From: Bacteroidota bacterium
GTDB taxonomy: Bacteria; Bacteroidota; Bacteroidia; Chitinophagales; Chitinophagaceae
Reading direction: 5' to 3'
Assembly (NCBI GenBank): GCA_018267625.1
Contig: JAFDYC010000074.1
Span: 62,001 to 126,000, forward strand
Length of the DNA stretch: 64,000 nt
The position numbers were made by a program, and so were the translations under genes. Below the pieces are notes generated by a model, which saw nothing but the letters and a program-made list of their open reading frames with translations, did no database searches and was not told the DNA's origin. Positions 52,203 through 61,921 of the stretch are shown here, piece by piece. Every line of letters starts with the position of its first letter. The stretch's first letter is position 1.

Positions 52203-52784
52203 CTATTTTCCAGGGAAATTCATTCGATAATCCACGCTTATTCTACCTGCTGAAATATCATCCAGCTTCTTCTTGAGCAACCTGCGTTTCAGCGGGCTGA
52301 GGTAGTCAATGAATAGCTTACCCTCGATGTGGTCGTATTCATGCAGGATCACTCGGGCGCTTACCTCGTCAAATTCTGCTTCGTGTTCCTGGAAGTGCTC
52401 ATCCATCCAGCGGAGCCGAACCTTAGCGGGCCGGTTGATGTTTTCCCGAATCTTCGGAATGCTCAGGCACCCTTCATTATAGGCCCAGGGCTCGCCAGTT
52501 TCGTCCAGTTTTTGAGCATTGATGAATACCTGCCGGATGCCTTGTTCATTGGGATATTCTGCGCGGTCATCTTCGTCAAATTGCTCTACTAACTGGAGGG
52601 TGTCCACGACAAACAAACGGATGGCTTTGCCGATTTGGGGTGCTGCAATGCCTACGCCGTGGCTGTGGTACATCGTTTCCCACATGTTGGCAATAAGCTG
52701 TTCTAAGTCTGGATAATTCGGGTCAATGTCTTCAGCAAGCTTTCTTAAAACAGGATGTCCGAACGCAAAAACCGGTAGTAACAT
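52203..52784 (-). CDS. def: Peptide deformylase
   Basis: 193 residues. All three motifs of deformylase are present: GVGIAAPQIG, EGCLSIPKI (Cys metal ligand) and HEYDHIEGKLF (HEXXH-type, two His ligands). It removes the formyl group from new proteins. A ten-residue acidic insert (FDEDDRAEYP) is seen in Bacteroidota forms. It follows ruvX by 27 bases in the dnaG-ruvX-def cluster. Confidence 0.97.
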   Translation of the reverse strand: MLLPVFAFGHPVLRKLAEDIDPNYPDLEQLIANMWETMYHSHGVGIAAPQIGKAIRLFVVDTLQLVEQFDEDDRAEYPNEQGIRQVFINAQKLDETGEPWAYNEGCLSIPKIRENINRPAKVRLRWMDEHFQEHEAEFDEVSARVILHEYDHIEGKLFIDYLSPLKRRLLKKKLDDISAGRISVDYRMNFPGK

Positions 52785-52811
52785 GGCGCGAAGGTAGCCG
52801 CTTCGAAAAGT

Positions 52812-53219
52812 TTAGTGATGTTCCATCCATTCCTGCAACAACATCACCGCGCTCACGCTGTCAATGATCCCTTTTTGCTCGCGTACTTTTTTCTTCAGGC
52901 CCATGCCGGCGATGGCCTGCGAAGCCCACTTGGAGCTATATCGTTCATCCACGGTTTCGATGGGCATGTTGGGGAATTGCTTTTTGAATGCCCTAATAAA
53001 GCCTTCCACCAGCGGAGTGGCATGGGTAGGGCTGTCATCCAGGTTGAGCGGATAGCCAATGAGCACGAAGCTGACTGATTCCTGAGTAAAATATTTTTTG
53101 AGAAAATCCATCAGCCCACTTGTGTCCACGGTGCCCAAAGCAGTAGCAATAATGCGCAAGGGATCGCTTACCGCAATGCCGGTTCGTTTCTTGCCATAAT
53201 CCAACATCATTAGGCGCAT
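52812..53219 (-). CDS. ruvX: RuvX/YqgF Holliday junction resolvase-like protein
   Basis: 135 residues, RNase H-like fold. LMMLDYGKKRTGIAVSDP carries the catalytic Asp; VLIGYPLNLDD and ETVDERYSSKWAS (second acidic residue) follow, and KGIIDSVSAVMLLQEWM near the end gives the last one. YqgF acts in pre-16S rRNA end processing and possibly DNA junction resolution. Its start is 2 bases after the dnaG stop. Confidence 0.95.
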   Translation of the reverse strand: MRLMMLDYGKKRTGIAVSDPLRIIATALGTVDTSGLMDFLKKYFTQESVSFVLIGYPLNLDDSPTHATPLVEGFIRAFKKQFPNMPIETVDERYSSKWASQAIAGMGLKKKVREQKGIIDSVSAVMLLQEWMEHH

Positions 53220-53221
53220 GA

Positions 53222-55162
53222 TTATTTCAAAGGCTGATGAAGGGTTACAGTGCCCCGTTTACTGACGATGTCTTGTTTCACTCGAGCTAGTTCCAGGTAC
53301 ATCATCTGTAGGGTTCGGATATGTTCCATATTTGATTCATCCCGCATTTTTTGCATCACTTGTTCTTGTGCTTTCTCAAGCATCTTCAGTTCGAAATAGC
53401 AGAGGGTACTGTCTGCATCGGTAAGGTAGAGTTGGTCTATGTCGGGCAGTTCGATGTCATGCATGGCTTTCCAGTTCGGGCTTACCTCATCCCGATGGTG
53501 CAGCAAGCTGGCCGCCTGACGTTGAAAGTCAGGGTTCGGGTGACTCACGAAGTAAGCAATGACCTTAGGCGGCAGCAGCCCGGTTGCATGCGAGAAATAT
53601 TCATCGAACATTCGTCGGGCCAAGGGGGTTTCGATGAGTGTCGGGTCCACCCGTTCTGCAATTTCATCGGCAACTTTTTTCCCATCGCTAAGAGGCAGTT
53701 CTCCACTTTCCAGAAGCAGGCGCACCAATGCCCATTCTTGCATTTCCGCAGTGGGAAGAGGCTGAGTCAGGGCGGGTTCGGTTCGTGTGTCTGCTGGCAC
53801 TGCAGGGGCTTGTTCGCTCCCTTTTTTTCGGGTCCTTGCTTCCGCGTCTAATCGCTCTCGCAGGTATTTGTTTACTAAGATGACAAGGCCCCCTTCATCT
53901 ACGTCAAGCAAGGTGCTGGCCTGCCGGATATAATGCTGTTGCAGGGAAAAGTCTTCGGCCTTGTTGACTCGGGAAATCGTCTCTGCTATCTCATTGACTA
54001 ATGTGTTTTTCTTCAGAGGGTCGCCGGCCGCTTCTCTCAGCCCCAGGTCAGCGCGGAAGTGGATGACATCCTGTTTGTGTACGGCAACATAAGTTTCAAA
54101 CCCGCTCTTGCCTTGCTTTTGCACGAAGCTGTCGGGGTCTTCGCCTTCGGGCAGCAACACCAGGTGTACCCGGAAGCCCTGACTCAGGGCCAGATCAATG
54201 CCCCGCAGTGCTGCTTTGATACCTGCCGGGTCGGCATCATACAGGATGTTGAGGTTTTTGGTGATGTGGCCAATAGCGCGTAGCTGGTCTTCAGTGAGAG
54301 AGGTGCCGCTGCTGGCAACGGCGTGCTGAATGCCTGCCTGATGCAATGAAATGACATCCAGGTAGCCTTCTACCAGCAGGCATTCATTGAGCTTGCTCAT
54401 GGCTTGCCGAGCCTGATACAAACCATAGAGAACCCGGCTTTTTATGTACAGCTCATTTTCCGGCGTATTGACATACTTGGGTGCCTTGTCGTTGCTCTTA
54501 AGGATGCGAGCGCCAAAGCCCAGCACTCGCCCGGTGTTTCCCTGAATAGGAAAGATGACACGCCCCCGGTAACTATCCTGGTATTGCCCATGACGCTCGC
54601 GGATCAGGCCTGCTTTTTCGAGTAATTCAGGGCTATAATCTTTGCTTTTCGCTTCGCGGAAAAAGGAATCACCTGACTCATCGCAATACCCGAGGCGGAA
54701 GGTGTCGATCGTTTCCTGGCGCAGGCCCCGCTCACGGAAATAAGAAAGACCAATATTTTTTCCTTCTTCGGTTTGACACAAGCTTTCACTGAAAAAATGG
54801 GCGGCAAATTCATTCAGTATGCGCAGGGCTTCTTCGGTCTGTTGGCTCTGAATCTGCTCAGGGCTTCGCTCCGTTTCCTGAAGCTCAATTTTGTAAAAAT
54901 CGGCCAGCCAGTGGATGGATTCTACGAAGCTCAGCTTATTATATTCCTCTACGAAAGTGACCACATTGCCACCACGCCCACAACCGAAGCACTTATAAAA
55001 TCCCTTACTGGCCGAAACAGAGAATGAGGGGGTCTTTTCGTTGTGAAAAGGACAGTTTGCCACATAGTTGGCACCTCTTTTTTTCAGCCTGACGGAAAGG
55101 CCGATAATCTCTACTATGTCTGCGCGATTCAGCACTTCCTGAACCGAGGCTTGGGCAATCAT
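53222..55162 (-). CDS. dnaG: DNA primase
   Basis: 646 residues. N-terminal zinc domain CPFHNEKTPSFSVS ... CFGCGRGGN (CHC2 type), catalytic TOPRIM core (LLVEGYLDVISLHQAG, LYDADPAGIKAALRG, DPDSFVQKQG), then a linker and a C-terminal helicase-binding region. It makes RNA primers for replication. It is the first gene of the cluster dnaG-ruvX-def; the upstream neighbour is a restriction-modification locus. Confidence 0.97.
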   Translation of the reverse strand: MIAQASVQEVLNRADIVEIIGLSVRLKKRGANYVANCPFHNEKTPSFSVSASKGFYKCFGCGRGGNVVTFVEEYNKLSFVESIHWLADFYKIELQETERSPEQIQSQQTEEALRILNEFAAHFFSESLCQTEEGKNIGLSYFRERGLRQETIDTFRLGYCDESGDSFFREAKSKDYSPELLEKAGLIRERHGQYQDSYRGRVIFPIQGNTGRVLGFGARILKSNDKAPKYVNTPENELYIKSRVLYGLYQARQAMSKLNECLLVEGYLDVISLHQAGIQHAVASSGTSLTEDQLRAIGHITKNLNILYDADPAGIKAALRGIDLALSQGFRVHLVLLPEGEDPDSFVQKQGKSGFETYVAVHKQDVIHFRADLGLREAAGDPLKKNTLVNEIAETISRVNKAEDFSLQQHYIRQASTLLDVDEGGLVILVNKYLRERLDAEARTRKKGSEQAPAVPADTRTEPALTQPLPTAEMQEWALVRLLLESGELPLSDGKKVADEIAERVDPTLIETPLARRMFDEYFSHATGLLPPKVIAYFVSHPNPDFQRQAASLLHHRDEVSPNWKAMHDIELPDIDQLYLTDADSTLCYFELKMLEKAQEQVMQKMRDESNMEHIRTLQMMYLELARVKQDIVSKRGTVTLHQPLK

Positions 55163-55227
55163 TTAGTGAAGGTACGCTGAGGGGGAAATGGGACTAAGAA
55201 GCTAAACAATCAAGGAGAATGGATGCC

Positions 55228-55719
55228 TCAATGAATGAAGCGCTTGTTTGCCCACGTGAAAAATTCAGTCAGGTTAAACACCAATATTTCTTTGTTCTGT
55301 GCCCGTCCCGATTGGTATTTTTTATGAGAAACGGCCTCTTTCAGCCATTTAATGGCTCCGGGTTTCCACCCGTCACCATCAATCAAAATCATAATAGAGT
55401 CTTCAGGCATTGCTTCAATGGTGTTGAGATATAGATAAGGCAGCTTTTCGTCAACTGAGCCTGAAACCTGTTGCCATTTACATTCTATCCGAATTTTCAA
55501 ATTATAGACTTGGGAAATGAGCAAGAACTCGGTTTTTCCTTTGTGATCATAGATGGAAGTGAAAGGAGCGTTCTTGAGCAAGATTTACTGGCCATATTTT
55601 TCTTGGTTATTAATCCAGTCTTTATAATCAACAAAATCAAATCCTTTCCCAATCAGAACTGTTTTTACGGCCTCCTCCAGTTGGTTTCCTGAAATATTGC
55701 TCTTTGTTCCTTTCTTCAT
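55228..55719 (-). pseudogene. Type II restriction endonuclease (PD-(D/E)XK type) interrupted by an in-frame stop
   Basis: From ATG 55719, which overlaps the methyltransferase stop by ATGA, the frame gives 44 residues (MKKGTKSNISGNQLEEAVKT...), then TAA at 55585-55587, and continues in the same frame for 118 residues to 55228. The downstream part has the nuclease core: TEFLL (Glu64), IECKW (Glu79-x-Lys81), and a beta strand SIMILIDGDGW. The expected residue at the stop is probably Glu or Gln: a single base change would open the frame. A rescue start (TTG 55581) has no good ribosome site. Either a decayed nuclease or a sequence error. The locus is AT-rich compared with its flanks. Confidence 0.72.
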
Positions 55720-56705
55720 GAACATGGATAATTTGTAACAATAATCTCATTGATTGCGCCTCTTTTTGAAGCGTCTGAATTAATCATCCTTTTTGCAGGT
55801 ATTCTATGAATGATAAAGCCATCATATAACTCATCAAAGAAATGGTCAAGAGGGTTGTTATTCTTTGGGTCAGAATTGCTGAGCATTAGCTGGATTCCTG
55901 ATTGGTCTAATTTCCGAAATAAGCTTGCTAGTTGAATTTGTTCCAAATCGGCAAAACGGCTTTTACTGTAGGAATTAAAGTTGGCTGTTTTGCTGATGGG
56001 GCGATATGGAGGATCTAAATACACAAAAGAGTTGTCTGTTATGTAGTGTGTGACCTCTTTGAAATCAGCAATTTTTATTTCGGCAATTTGCAATATTTGA
56101 TGTACTGCCAGTAAGTTTTGTTCATCGTAGATTTTTGGATTATTATAATCTCCTGCCGGGGCGTTGAATGCTCCGCTCGCATTCACCCGGTAAAGGCCGT
56201 TAAAACAAGTCCTATTCAAAAAAATAAGCTGGGCAGCTCTGGGAAGCCACTCTTCTGAGTAATGTTCATAGTCTATGCTGAAACGTTGGAGATTATAGCT
56301 GCTTCTCTGTTCGTAATAAAATTCTTGCCGTTTTTTTTTGTCAAGCTTTAAATAATTCTTTTGATAGCTGTCTAGATATTCCAGCAATTTCGAAACGTCA
56401 TTTTGAATGACTTGATACGTCAGGATGAGTTCCTCATTGATGTCAAAAAGAAATGCACGCTCAATATTGTATCGTTGAGCTACATCAAAAAAAACGGCTC
56501 CGCTTCCTAAAAAGGGTTCATAATAGGTTTTGAGCATCCCTTGCTTAAGTTGCTTGGGGTAATATTTTTTGAATTGATTCAGTAATTGCCCTTTCCCTCC
56601 CGCCCATTTCAAAAATGGCTTAGCCGTTCCGGGGGAGCGATCAAAAAGGGAAACGGATTGGGAATTGCCCCTTTCCTCAGTCAGAAAATCAGATTTGAAT
56701 GACAT
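55716..56705 (-). CDS. DNA adenine methyltransferase (Dam/D12 class)
   Basis: 329 residues from ATG 56705 (ATG 56735 is a possible alternative adding 10). S-adenosylmethionine-binding motif PFLKWAGGKGQLLNQF, YYEPFLGSGAVFFD, NRTCFNGLYRVNASGAFNAP (the D12 fingerprint) and the catalytic DPPY in FVYLDPPYRPISK. D12-class enzymes methylate N6 of adenine, often in GATC; the exact target cannot be read here. It is fused in operon with the nuclease gene. Both are AT-rich, suggesting recent acquisition. Confidence 0.93.
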   Translation of the reverse strand: MSFKSDFLTEERGNSQSVSLFDRSPGTAKPFLKWAGGKGQLLNQFKKYYPKQLKQGMLKTYYEPFLGSGAVFFDVAQRYNIERAFLFDINEELILTYQVIQNDVSKLLEYLDSYQKNYLKLDKKKRQEFYYEQRSSYNLQRFSIDYEHYSEEWLPRAAQLIFLNRTCFNGLYRVNASGAFNAPAGDYNNPKIYDEQNLLAVHQILQIAEIKIADFKEVTHYITDNSFVYLDPPYRPISKTANFNSYSKSRFADLEQIQLASLFRKLDQSGIQLMLSNSDPKNNNPLDHFFDELYDGFIIHRIPAKRMINSDASKRGAINEIIVTNYPCS

Positions 56706-56786
56706 GGTATCGTGTTTTATGCTTCTGTATCGCACATCTACATTCTTGTAATCCCGATAAATATTAATCTCTGATTCCGCATCAGC

Positions 56787-57323
56787 CTACTGTATATACG
56801 GCTTCAGGCTGTCCACCCGGTTGATACCATTGAACGTGCGGATGAGCTTCCGGTCTTTATCGTAGATGTTGATTTGCGGCAGCATTTCATAAGTGAAGGT
56901 CTGCTTAATGAAATCCGCGCTGTCAATGCCGGTAATGAGGGAGGGAAACTGCGTATAGTGAGTGTTTTTGTCGAAGTATTCGAGATAAGGACCCATCATC
57001 GAAGCAGCCATCAGCACAATCTTCGAACGATGAAACAAGCCAATGGATTTTTCTAAATCCCGGGTCATGTCTTCGCAATGCTCGCAGGTCGGGTTGAAGA
57101 GCATTACGAAGAGATTGGCATCATTGTGTAAATCCTTATCTGTTATCACTTTATTTTCTGCTGTCACCAGCCGTATGGAAGGCATCGGCGCACCGATTTT
57201 GCGAAAATCCATCGTATCAGTTGTTCCCCCTTGTGGTACAGACTCCTTTTTTGCCTGGGGCCTAAAGGCCCATACAGGTAAGGAACAGATCAGCAGCAAG
57301 GCCAGAATTGATTTACGTTGCAT
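56787..57323 (-). CDS. Thioredoxin-like envelope protein
   Basis: 178 residues from ATG 57323, where a signal peptide (SILALLLICSLPVWAF) begins. A thioredoxin fold follows: FVMLFNPTCEHCEDMTRDLE with active site CEHC, and YEMLPQINIYDKDRKLIRTF with the conserved cis-Pro. Similar to TlpA/peroxiredoxin-like Bacteroidota proteins. It may reduce or oxidise disulfides in the periplasm. Divergent from rarA by 51 bases. Confidence 0.88.
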   Translation of the reverse strand: MQRKSILALLLICSLPVWAFRPQAKKESVPQGGTTDTMDFRKIGAPMPSIRLVTAENKVITDKDLHNDANLFVMLFNPTCEHCEDMTRDLEKSIGLFHRSKIVLMAASMMGPYLEYFDKNTHYTQFPSLITGIDSADFIKQTFTYEMLPQINIYDKDRKLIRTFNGINRVDSLKPYIQ

Positions 57324-57374
57324 CGGGCTAAAGTACGCCGATAGGCGAAGCTCTTTTTTCAAAAACACACCGTA

Positions 57375-58643
57375 ATGCATACACCCGTCAAGCCGCTCGC
57401 TGAACGAATGCGCCCGCGCAGCCTGGACGATTTCATCGGTCAGGAACACCTTGTGGGGCCGGGCAAGGTGTTGCGGGGCATGTTGGCCAGTGAGCAGCTC
57501 AGCTCCATGATTTTCTGGGGGCCTCCGGGCGTGGGCAAGACCACCCTGGCTATGATTTTAGCGCAGGCACAAGCCCGGCCCTTTTTCACGCTCAGCGCCA
57601 TTGATAGCGGGGTAAAAGAGGTGCGCCAAGTGATTGCACAGGCACAGCAAGCGGGCGGTGCAGTGTTGTTTATTGATGAAATCCACCGCTTCAACAAAGC
57701 ACAACAAGACAGCCTCCTGGGAGCCGTGGAGCGGGGTATCATCACGCTCATAGGAGCCACTACCGAAAACCCTTCGTTCGAAGTCATCGCTGCATTGCTG
57801 AGTCGCTGCCAGGTCTATGTTCTGAAGGCTTTGGGAGTAGCGGAATTGAAGACGGTTGTGGAACAGGCACTGGCGCACGATGAACTATTGCGCAGCCGTC
57901 ATATCGAAGTACAGGAATGGGAAGCATTGTTGCAACTAAGTGGCGGCGATGCCCGGCGTTTGCTGAACCTGCTCGAACTGAGTGCCCAAAGCCTGAGCCC
58001 AGGTGCACATGCCATCACCAATGCCTTGGTACAGCAAACAATCCAAAGCAAACAATCCCTTTATGATAAAGCAGGCGAACAGCACTACGACATCATTTCT
58101 GCCTTTATAAAGTCCATGCGCGGCTCCGACCCGAATGCTGCAGTCTATTGGCTGGCCCGCATGGTGGAAGGCGGTGAAGACCCGAAATTTATTGCTCGTC
58201 GCATGGTGATATTTTCTTCAGAAGACATCGGCAATGCCAACCCGAATGCCTTGCTGCTGGCTACTTCCACCTTCCAGGCAGTGCAGCTCATCGGCTGGCC
58301 GGAAAGCAGGATTATTCTCTCGCAATGCGCGGTCTATTTAGCATCTTCAGCCAAATCGAATGCCTCTTGCCAGGCCATTGATCGGGCGCAGGAATTAGTG
58401 CGGGCAAAGGGCGACCTGCCGGTACCGCTGCATATCCGCAATGCACCAACCGGCCTGATGAAAAACCTCGGTTATGGTGTAGGTTATCAATACGCACATT
58501 CCTTTGAAGGGAATTTTGTTGTGCAGGAATTTTTGCCTGATGCCATTGCCGGAACCAGGCTGTATGAGCCGGGCGAGAATGCAGCGGAACAAAGGCTGCG
58601 GACCTTCCTGAAAGAGCGTTGGGGCGGGAAATATGGCTACTGA
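57375..58643 (+). CDS. rarA: Replication-associated recombination protein RarA (MgsA)
   Basis: 422 residues. AAA+ core with Walker A GPPGVGKTTLAM and Walker [16 protein letters not shown], sensor 1 LIGATTENPSFEV, then the RarA-specific C-terminus (YDIISAFIKSMRGSDPNAA; AMVEGGEDPKFIARRMVIFS). It acts at stalled forks, with SSB. Normal length. Confidence 0.95.
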   Translation: MHTPVKPLAERMRPRSLDDFIGQEHLVGPGKVLRGMLASEQLSSMIFWGPPGVGKTTLAMILAQAQARPFFTLSAIDSGVKEVRQVIAQAQQAGGAVLFIDEIHRFNKAQQDSLLGAVERGIITLIGATTENPSFEVIAALLSRCQVYVLKALGVAELKTVVEQALAHDELLRSRHIEVQEWEALLQLSGGDARRLLNLLELSAQSLSPGAHAITNALVQQTIQSKQSLYDKAGEQHYDIISAFIKSMRGSDPNAAVYWLARMVEGGEDPKFIARRMVIFSSEDIGNANPNALLLATSTFQAVQLIGWPESRIILSQCAVYLASSAKSNASCQAIDRAQELVRAKGDLPVPLHIRNAPTGLMKNLGYGVGYQYAHSFEGNFVVQEFLPDAIAGTRLYEPGENAAEQRLRTFLKERWGGKYGY

Positions 58644-58701
58644 CAGGCATGGCGGGTTGCCGGGTTTTTACCCGTATCTTTTCCTTAAAAGATTTCAATA
58701 G

Positions 58702-60000
58702 ATGAATACGCTGCTACTGACCATCCTTGCAGCCGTACTTGGGGTGGCTTTCACCTGGTTTTTTTGTCGTGCACGGATGCAGACACTCGCCGCATTGCTG
58801 GCTCAGTCACAACTTGAAAATGAGAAACTGAATACGGCATTAACTGCGGCACAATCAGCCTGCACTGAATTGTCGAAAGAGAGTGCCAGGCAGGAAGCAA
58901 CCCTCAGAGTCAAAGAGGAGCAGTTGGCTGCACAACAAGTTTTCATCGAAACCGCTCGTGCGGATATGGAGCGGGAATTCCGAATCATTGCAGCCAATAC
59001 GCTAGAGCAAAATGCCCGCAGCCTTGGAGCACAACAAGAGACCAAACTCACCGATTTACTGCGCCCTTTCCGCGAACAGATTTTGAATTTTCAGGAGTCA
59101 GTTGGTAAACATTTTTTAGAAGAAGGCAAGGAAAAAACATTATTGCAAAAAGAGATTTCGCTGATGCGGGGAAGCAGTGAGTTGCTCAGCCGGCAGGCGA
59201 ATAGCCTTAGTGAAGCCCTGCGTGGCAGTACCAAACAGCAGGGTGATTGGGGTGAAGGCATTCTTGAAAAAATATTGGAGCATTGTGGCTTGCAGGAAGG
59301 CATTCATTTCACCATTCAGGCTGCTGCCCGTAGTGAAGAGGGTATCAGGTATCGCCCCGATGTGGTGCTGCATCTGCCCGGTAGCCGCAACTTGGTGATA
59401 GATGCTAAGGTCAGCCTGAATGCCTATTGGGATATGTGCGCCTGCGAGGATGAAGCGGCCAGGGTAGGCTTCCCGCCTAAGATTGTAGCAGCTCTTCGAA
59501 ATCATGTAGATGAGTTGCACCGCAGGCCATATCATGAAGTGAGCGGGACACCCGGCTACCTCATCATGTTTGTGCCTGTAGAAGCAGCATACATATGCGC
59601 TTTACAGCACGATGGCAGCTTATGGAAATATGCTTACGACAAAAACATACTCATCATTTCCCCCACCAATTTGATTCCCTTTCTGCGTATGGTGGAAGCG
59701 CTATGGGATCGGGAAAAGAAGTATGAACATGCTGAGGCCATCGCCAAACAGGCAGGAGCGCTTTATGATAAACTGGCTGGCTTTGTAGAGACCTACCAGA
59801 AACTGGGAAATGCCCTGACTGCTGCTCAGAAAAATTATGATGAAAGCTATGGCCAACTGGCTACCGGACGTGGCAATCTGCTGTCGCGGGCTGAACAAAT
59901 GAAAGCGATGGGCATTTCAAACAAAAAATCACTTCCGCAACAAATGGCAGAGCGTGCACAGCTCAATGATGGAATGAATTTTACGGAAGACGTGTCGTAG
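58702..60000 (+). CDS. rmuC: DNA recombination protein RmuC
   Basis: 432 residues. An N-terminal membrane helix (LLLTILAAVLGVAFTWFF) is followed by a long coiled coil to residue about 170. The nuclease-like RmuC domain follows (QQGDWGEGILEKILEHCGL, YRPDVVLHLPGSRNLVIDAK, VSLNAYWDM, LIMFVPVEAAY). RmuC limits inversions at short inverted repeats. Same strand and 58 bases after rarA. Confidence 0.95.
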   Translation: MNTLLLTILAAVLGVAFTWFFCRARMQTLAALLAQSQLENEKLNTALTAAQSACTELSKESARQEATLRVKEEQLAAQQVFIETARADMEREFRIIAANTLEQNARSLGAQQETKLTDLLRPFREQILNFQESVGKHFLEEGKEKTLLQKEISLMRGSSELLSRQANSLSEALRGSTKQQGDWGEGILEKILEHCGLQEGIHFTIQAAARSEEGIRYRPDVVLHLPGSRNLVIDAKVSLNAYWDMCACEDEAARVGFPPKIVAALRNHVDELHRRPYHEVSGTPGYLIMFVPVEAAYICALQHDGSLWKYAYDKNILIISPTNLIPFLRMVEALWDREKKYEHAEAIAKQAGALYDKLAGFVETYQKLGNALTAAQKNYDESYGQLATGRGNLLSRAEQMKAMGISNKKSLPQQMAERAQLNDGMNFTEDVS

Positions 60001-60021
60001 CTCCTTCGATACAATTCCTCG

Positions 60022-61815
60022 TCATTCATCAGTTGCTTCACGGAAAGTCCAGGCTTTAATTGAGCTTATCCATATCGGCGCATCGGAGCCAGGATTCCAA
60101 AAATGAATACTGGCCGTTTTTGCCGGTCTGGGGATGCGAATATCAATGTGAATATTGCTATCGCCTCCATCGCTCAGGTATCGCTGCACGCGCAGCATTT
60201 GTTCGTTGACCACGTTGCCCTGATGCTTTATCTGAACAATGAATTGAGTCATCTTCCAGGCTGTCCATTCCTTTTGTGCAATCTGAAACCTGGCTTGTAC
60301 GCGCAACCAGCCGGCATCGTTATCTGGCAATGAGAAAGTTATTTCCTTCAATCTTGGATTTGCTGCATTTAGGAGCATGCCGGGCCTTTCGTTTTCAGGC
60401 ATTGGGTTTTGTCGCCGGTTGCTGTCGGGATCACTTTGATAGACGAGTTGGTAATGGGCGGCTGAGCCACTAAAAATCTCTGTGGCATCTTTCAACCTTT
60501 CTATTTCGGGTGACACATGCCAACGCCCGACTACCTGCCAGAAATATGCTTTGCTCATTCCATCGGGGTCATAAAGTTTCGCACCTCCATGTGCCTGAAT
60601 ACTGAACCAGATATTGGCGTATGTCGCCAGAAAAATGAATGGCACCGCAGGGTATAACCATACCTTTTTACGTAGCATAAACTCTATCAGTGAAGCAACT
60701 GGAAACAAGATGATCGGGTAACTCTGAATCATTGCTCTGCCGCCCGTTCCGCCATACCACCAGATATCCCAGGCACTCACGATATAGAGGTTGAGGGCGA
60801 AGAAAAGCAGTACGCCTACCTTATTCTTGCCATGCTTTATGAATGGAATAATGCCTGCAAAACACAGCATCATCATCGGGGTGTAGGTAAGCCAGCCACT
60901 GCGATAGCTGAATAGGTATTCATGCAAATGTGGGCGCAGCCAGGAAAAGCCTTTTTCTGCATAGCTATACACCAGCCAGTGCCCGCTCACATATTTCCAA
61001 TAGAAGAGCTGAATGGAGCCAACCATTGCCAGGCACATTATGGCCAGGATGAGTTTGGAGACTTGCTTGTAGTATAGCTGAAAACGGGTGCGGATGCTGT
61101 GCCAGGACAAGCCTTCAAGTCCCCACAGCAGTGGGATGAGTACAGCAATTATTTCTGAAGGGCGAACTAATACGGCCAGCCCGCATAATAAGCCGATTGC
61201 CACGGCATATTTCGTTTCGAATCGGAGGTAAAAATTTCGACTGGCTAAGATGATAAACACATAAATCGTGAACAGCCAATTGTGGGTAAGTGCGCCGTCA
61301 ATTGCTGTATAATTAAGGTAGTTGCTGCCCAGTACCAGCAACAACAACATCAGTGCACAGACCGTGTCGGAGTAATAATAGCGAAGTAGTTTGCGGTAAT
61401 ACCAAAGTCCCAGCAAACAGACCAACAGGCTTCCAATCGTGATTGCTATTTGATAAGGCTGGGAGAAACCATCATCCGGGAATCCCATTGGGACTGCCAA
61501 CAGATGGGCAATGGCAAAAAATGGAGTATAAAGAACTGCCATACCGGACGAATAGGTGAGCACATAGCCACCATTTTCAGATGGGAAACCATAATTGAAC
61601 GTGGGCGTGAATTGGTATTGGGCAATGATGCTGTCTGCAAAATGCTCGCCTTTCAAATCATGATAGATAAAGCTGGCCGGCAAGTACCAGTAATAACCGC
61701 CCACATCCCAGCCGAATGTGCTTTCAGAATGCGTCTGATTAAATCTTGGATAAAATCCTAAACCTGCGAAAAGGATAATAGCTGCACAGACAAACCAAGC
61801 GATGAGCGACTTCAT
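60022..61815 (-). CDS. Polytopic membrane protein of the GT-C/mannosyltransferase-like type
   Basis: 597 residues with a dozen hydrophobic segments. An N-terminal anchor is followed by a periplasmic loop with FGWDVGGYYWYLPASFI, the acidic-aromatic pattern of the GT-C fold; then GALTHNWLFTIYVFIIL and others. The last about 130 residues are soluble and beta-rich (MRVQRYLSDGGDSNIHIDIRI), probably a carbohydrate-binding or jelly-roll domain. It probably adds sugars to a lipid or protein outside the inner membrane. A TAATTTTG box stands directly before the ATG (61824-61831, minus strand). Confidence 0.65.
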   Translation of the reverse strand: MKSLIAWFVCAAIILFAGLGFYPRFNQTHSESTFGWDVGGYYWYLPASFIYHDLKGEHFADSIIAQYQFTPTFNYGFPSENGGYVLTYSSGMAVLYTPFFAIAHLLAVPMGFPDDGFSQPYQIAITIGSLLVCLLGLWYYRKLLRYYYSDTVCALMLLLLVLGSNYLNYTAIDGALTHNWLFTIYVFIILASRNFYLRFETKYAVAIGLLCGLAVLVRPSEIIAVLIPLLWGLEGLSWHSIRTRFQLYYKQVSKLILAIMCLAMVGSIQLFYWKYVSGHWLVYSYAEKGFSWLRPHLHEYLFSYRSGWLTYTPMMMLCFAGIIPFIKHGKNKVGVLLFFALNLYIVSAWDIWWYGGTGGRAMIQSYPIILFPVASLIEFMLRKKVWLYPAVPFIFLATYANIWFSIQAHGGAKLYDPDGMSKAYFWQVVGRWHVSPEIERLKDATEIFSGSAAHYQLVYQSDPDSNRRQNPMPENERPGMLLNAANPRLKEITFSLPDNDAGWLRVQARFQIAQKEWTAWKMTQFIVQIKHQGNVVNEQMLRVQRYLSDGGDSNIHIDIRIPRPAKTASIHFWNPGSDAPIWISSIKAWTFREATDE

Positions 61816-61823
61816 GAAGAATT

Positions 61824-61831
61824 CAAAATTA
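61824..61831 (-). promoter_or_regulatory. -7 box before the GT-C-like gene
   Basis: TAATTTTG on the minus strand, consensus form, 9 bases from the ATG; a near-leaderless transcript would result. No -33 TTG. Confidence 0.35.
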
Positions 61832-61921
61832 GGTAACCTCAGAGAGGGCTACTTTATTATGTACACCTGACCTTATTCCGACATAGAAATCCAAACAAAG
61901 AAAGCGAACTACTTTTCCGCC

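Noticed and set aside
55581-55581. TTG start for an independent downstream nuclease fragment
   Set aside because: It follows the stop directly in the same frame, has no ribosome-binding sequence and would lack the N-terminal helix; an interrupted single gene is simpler.
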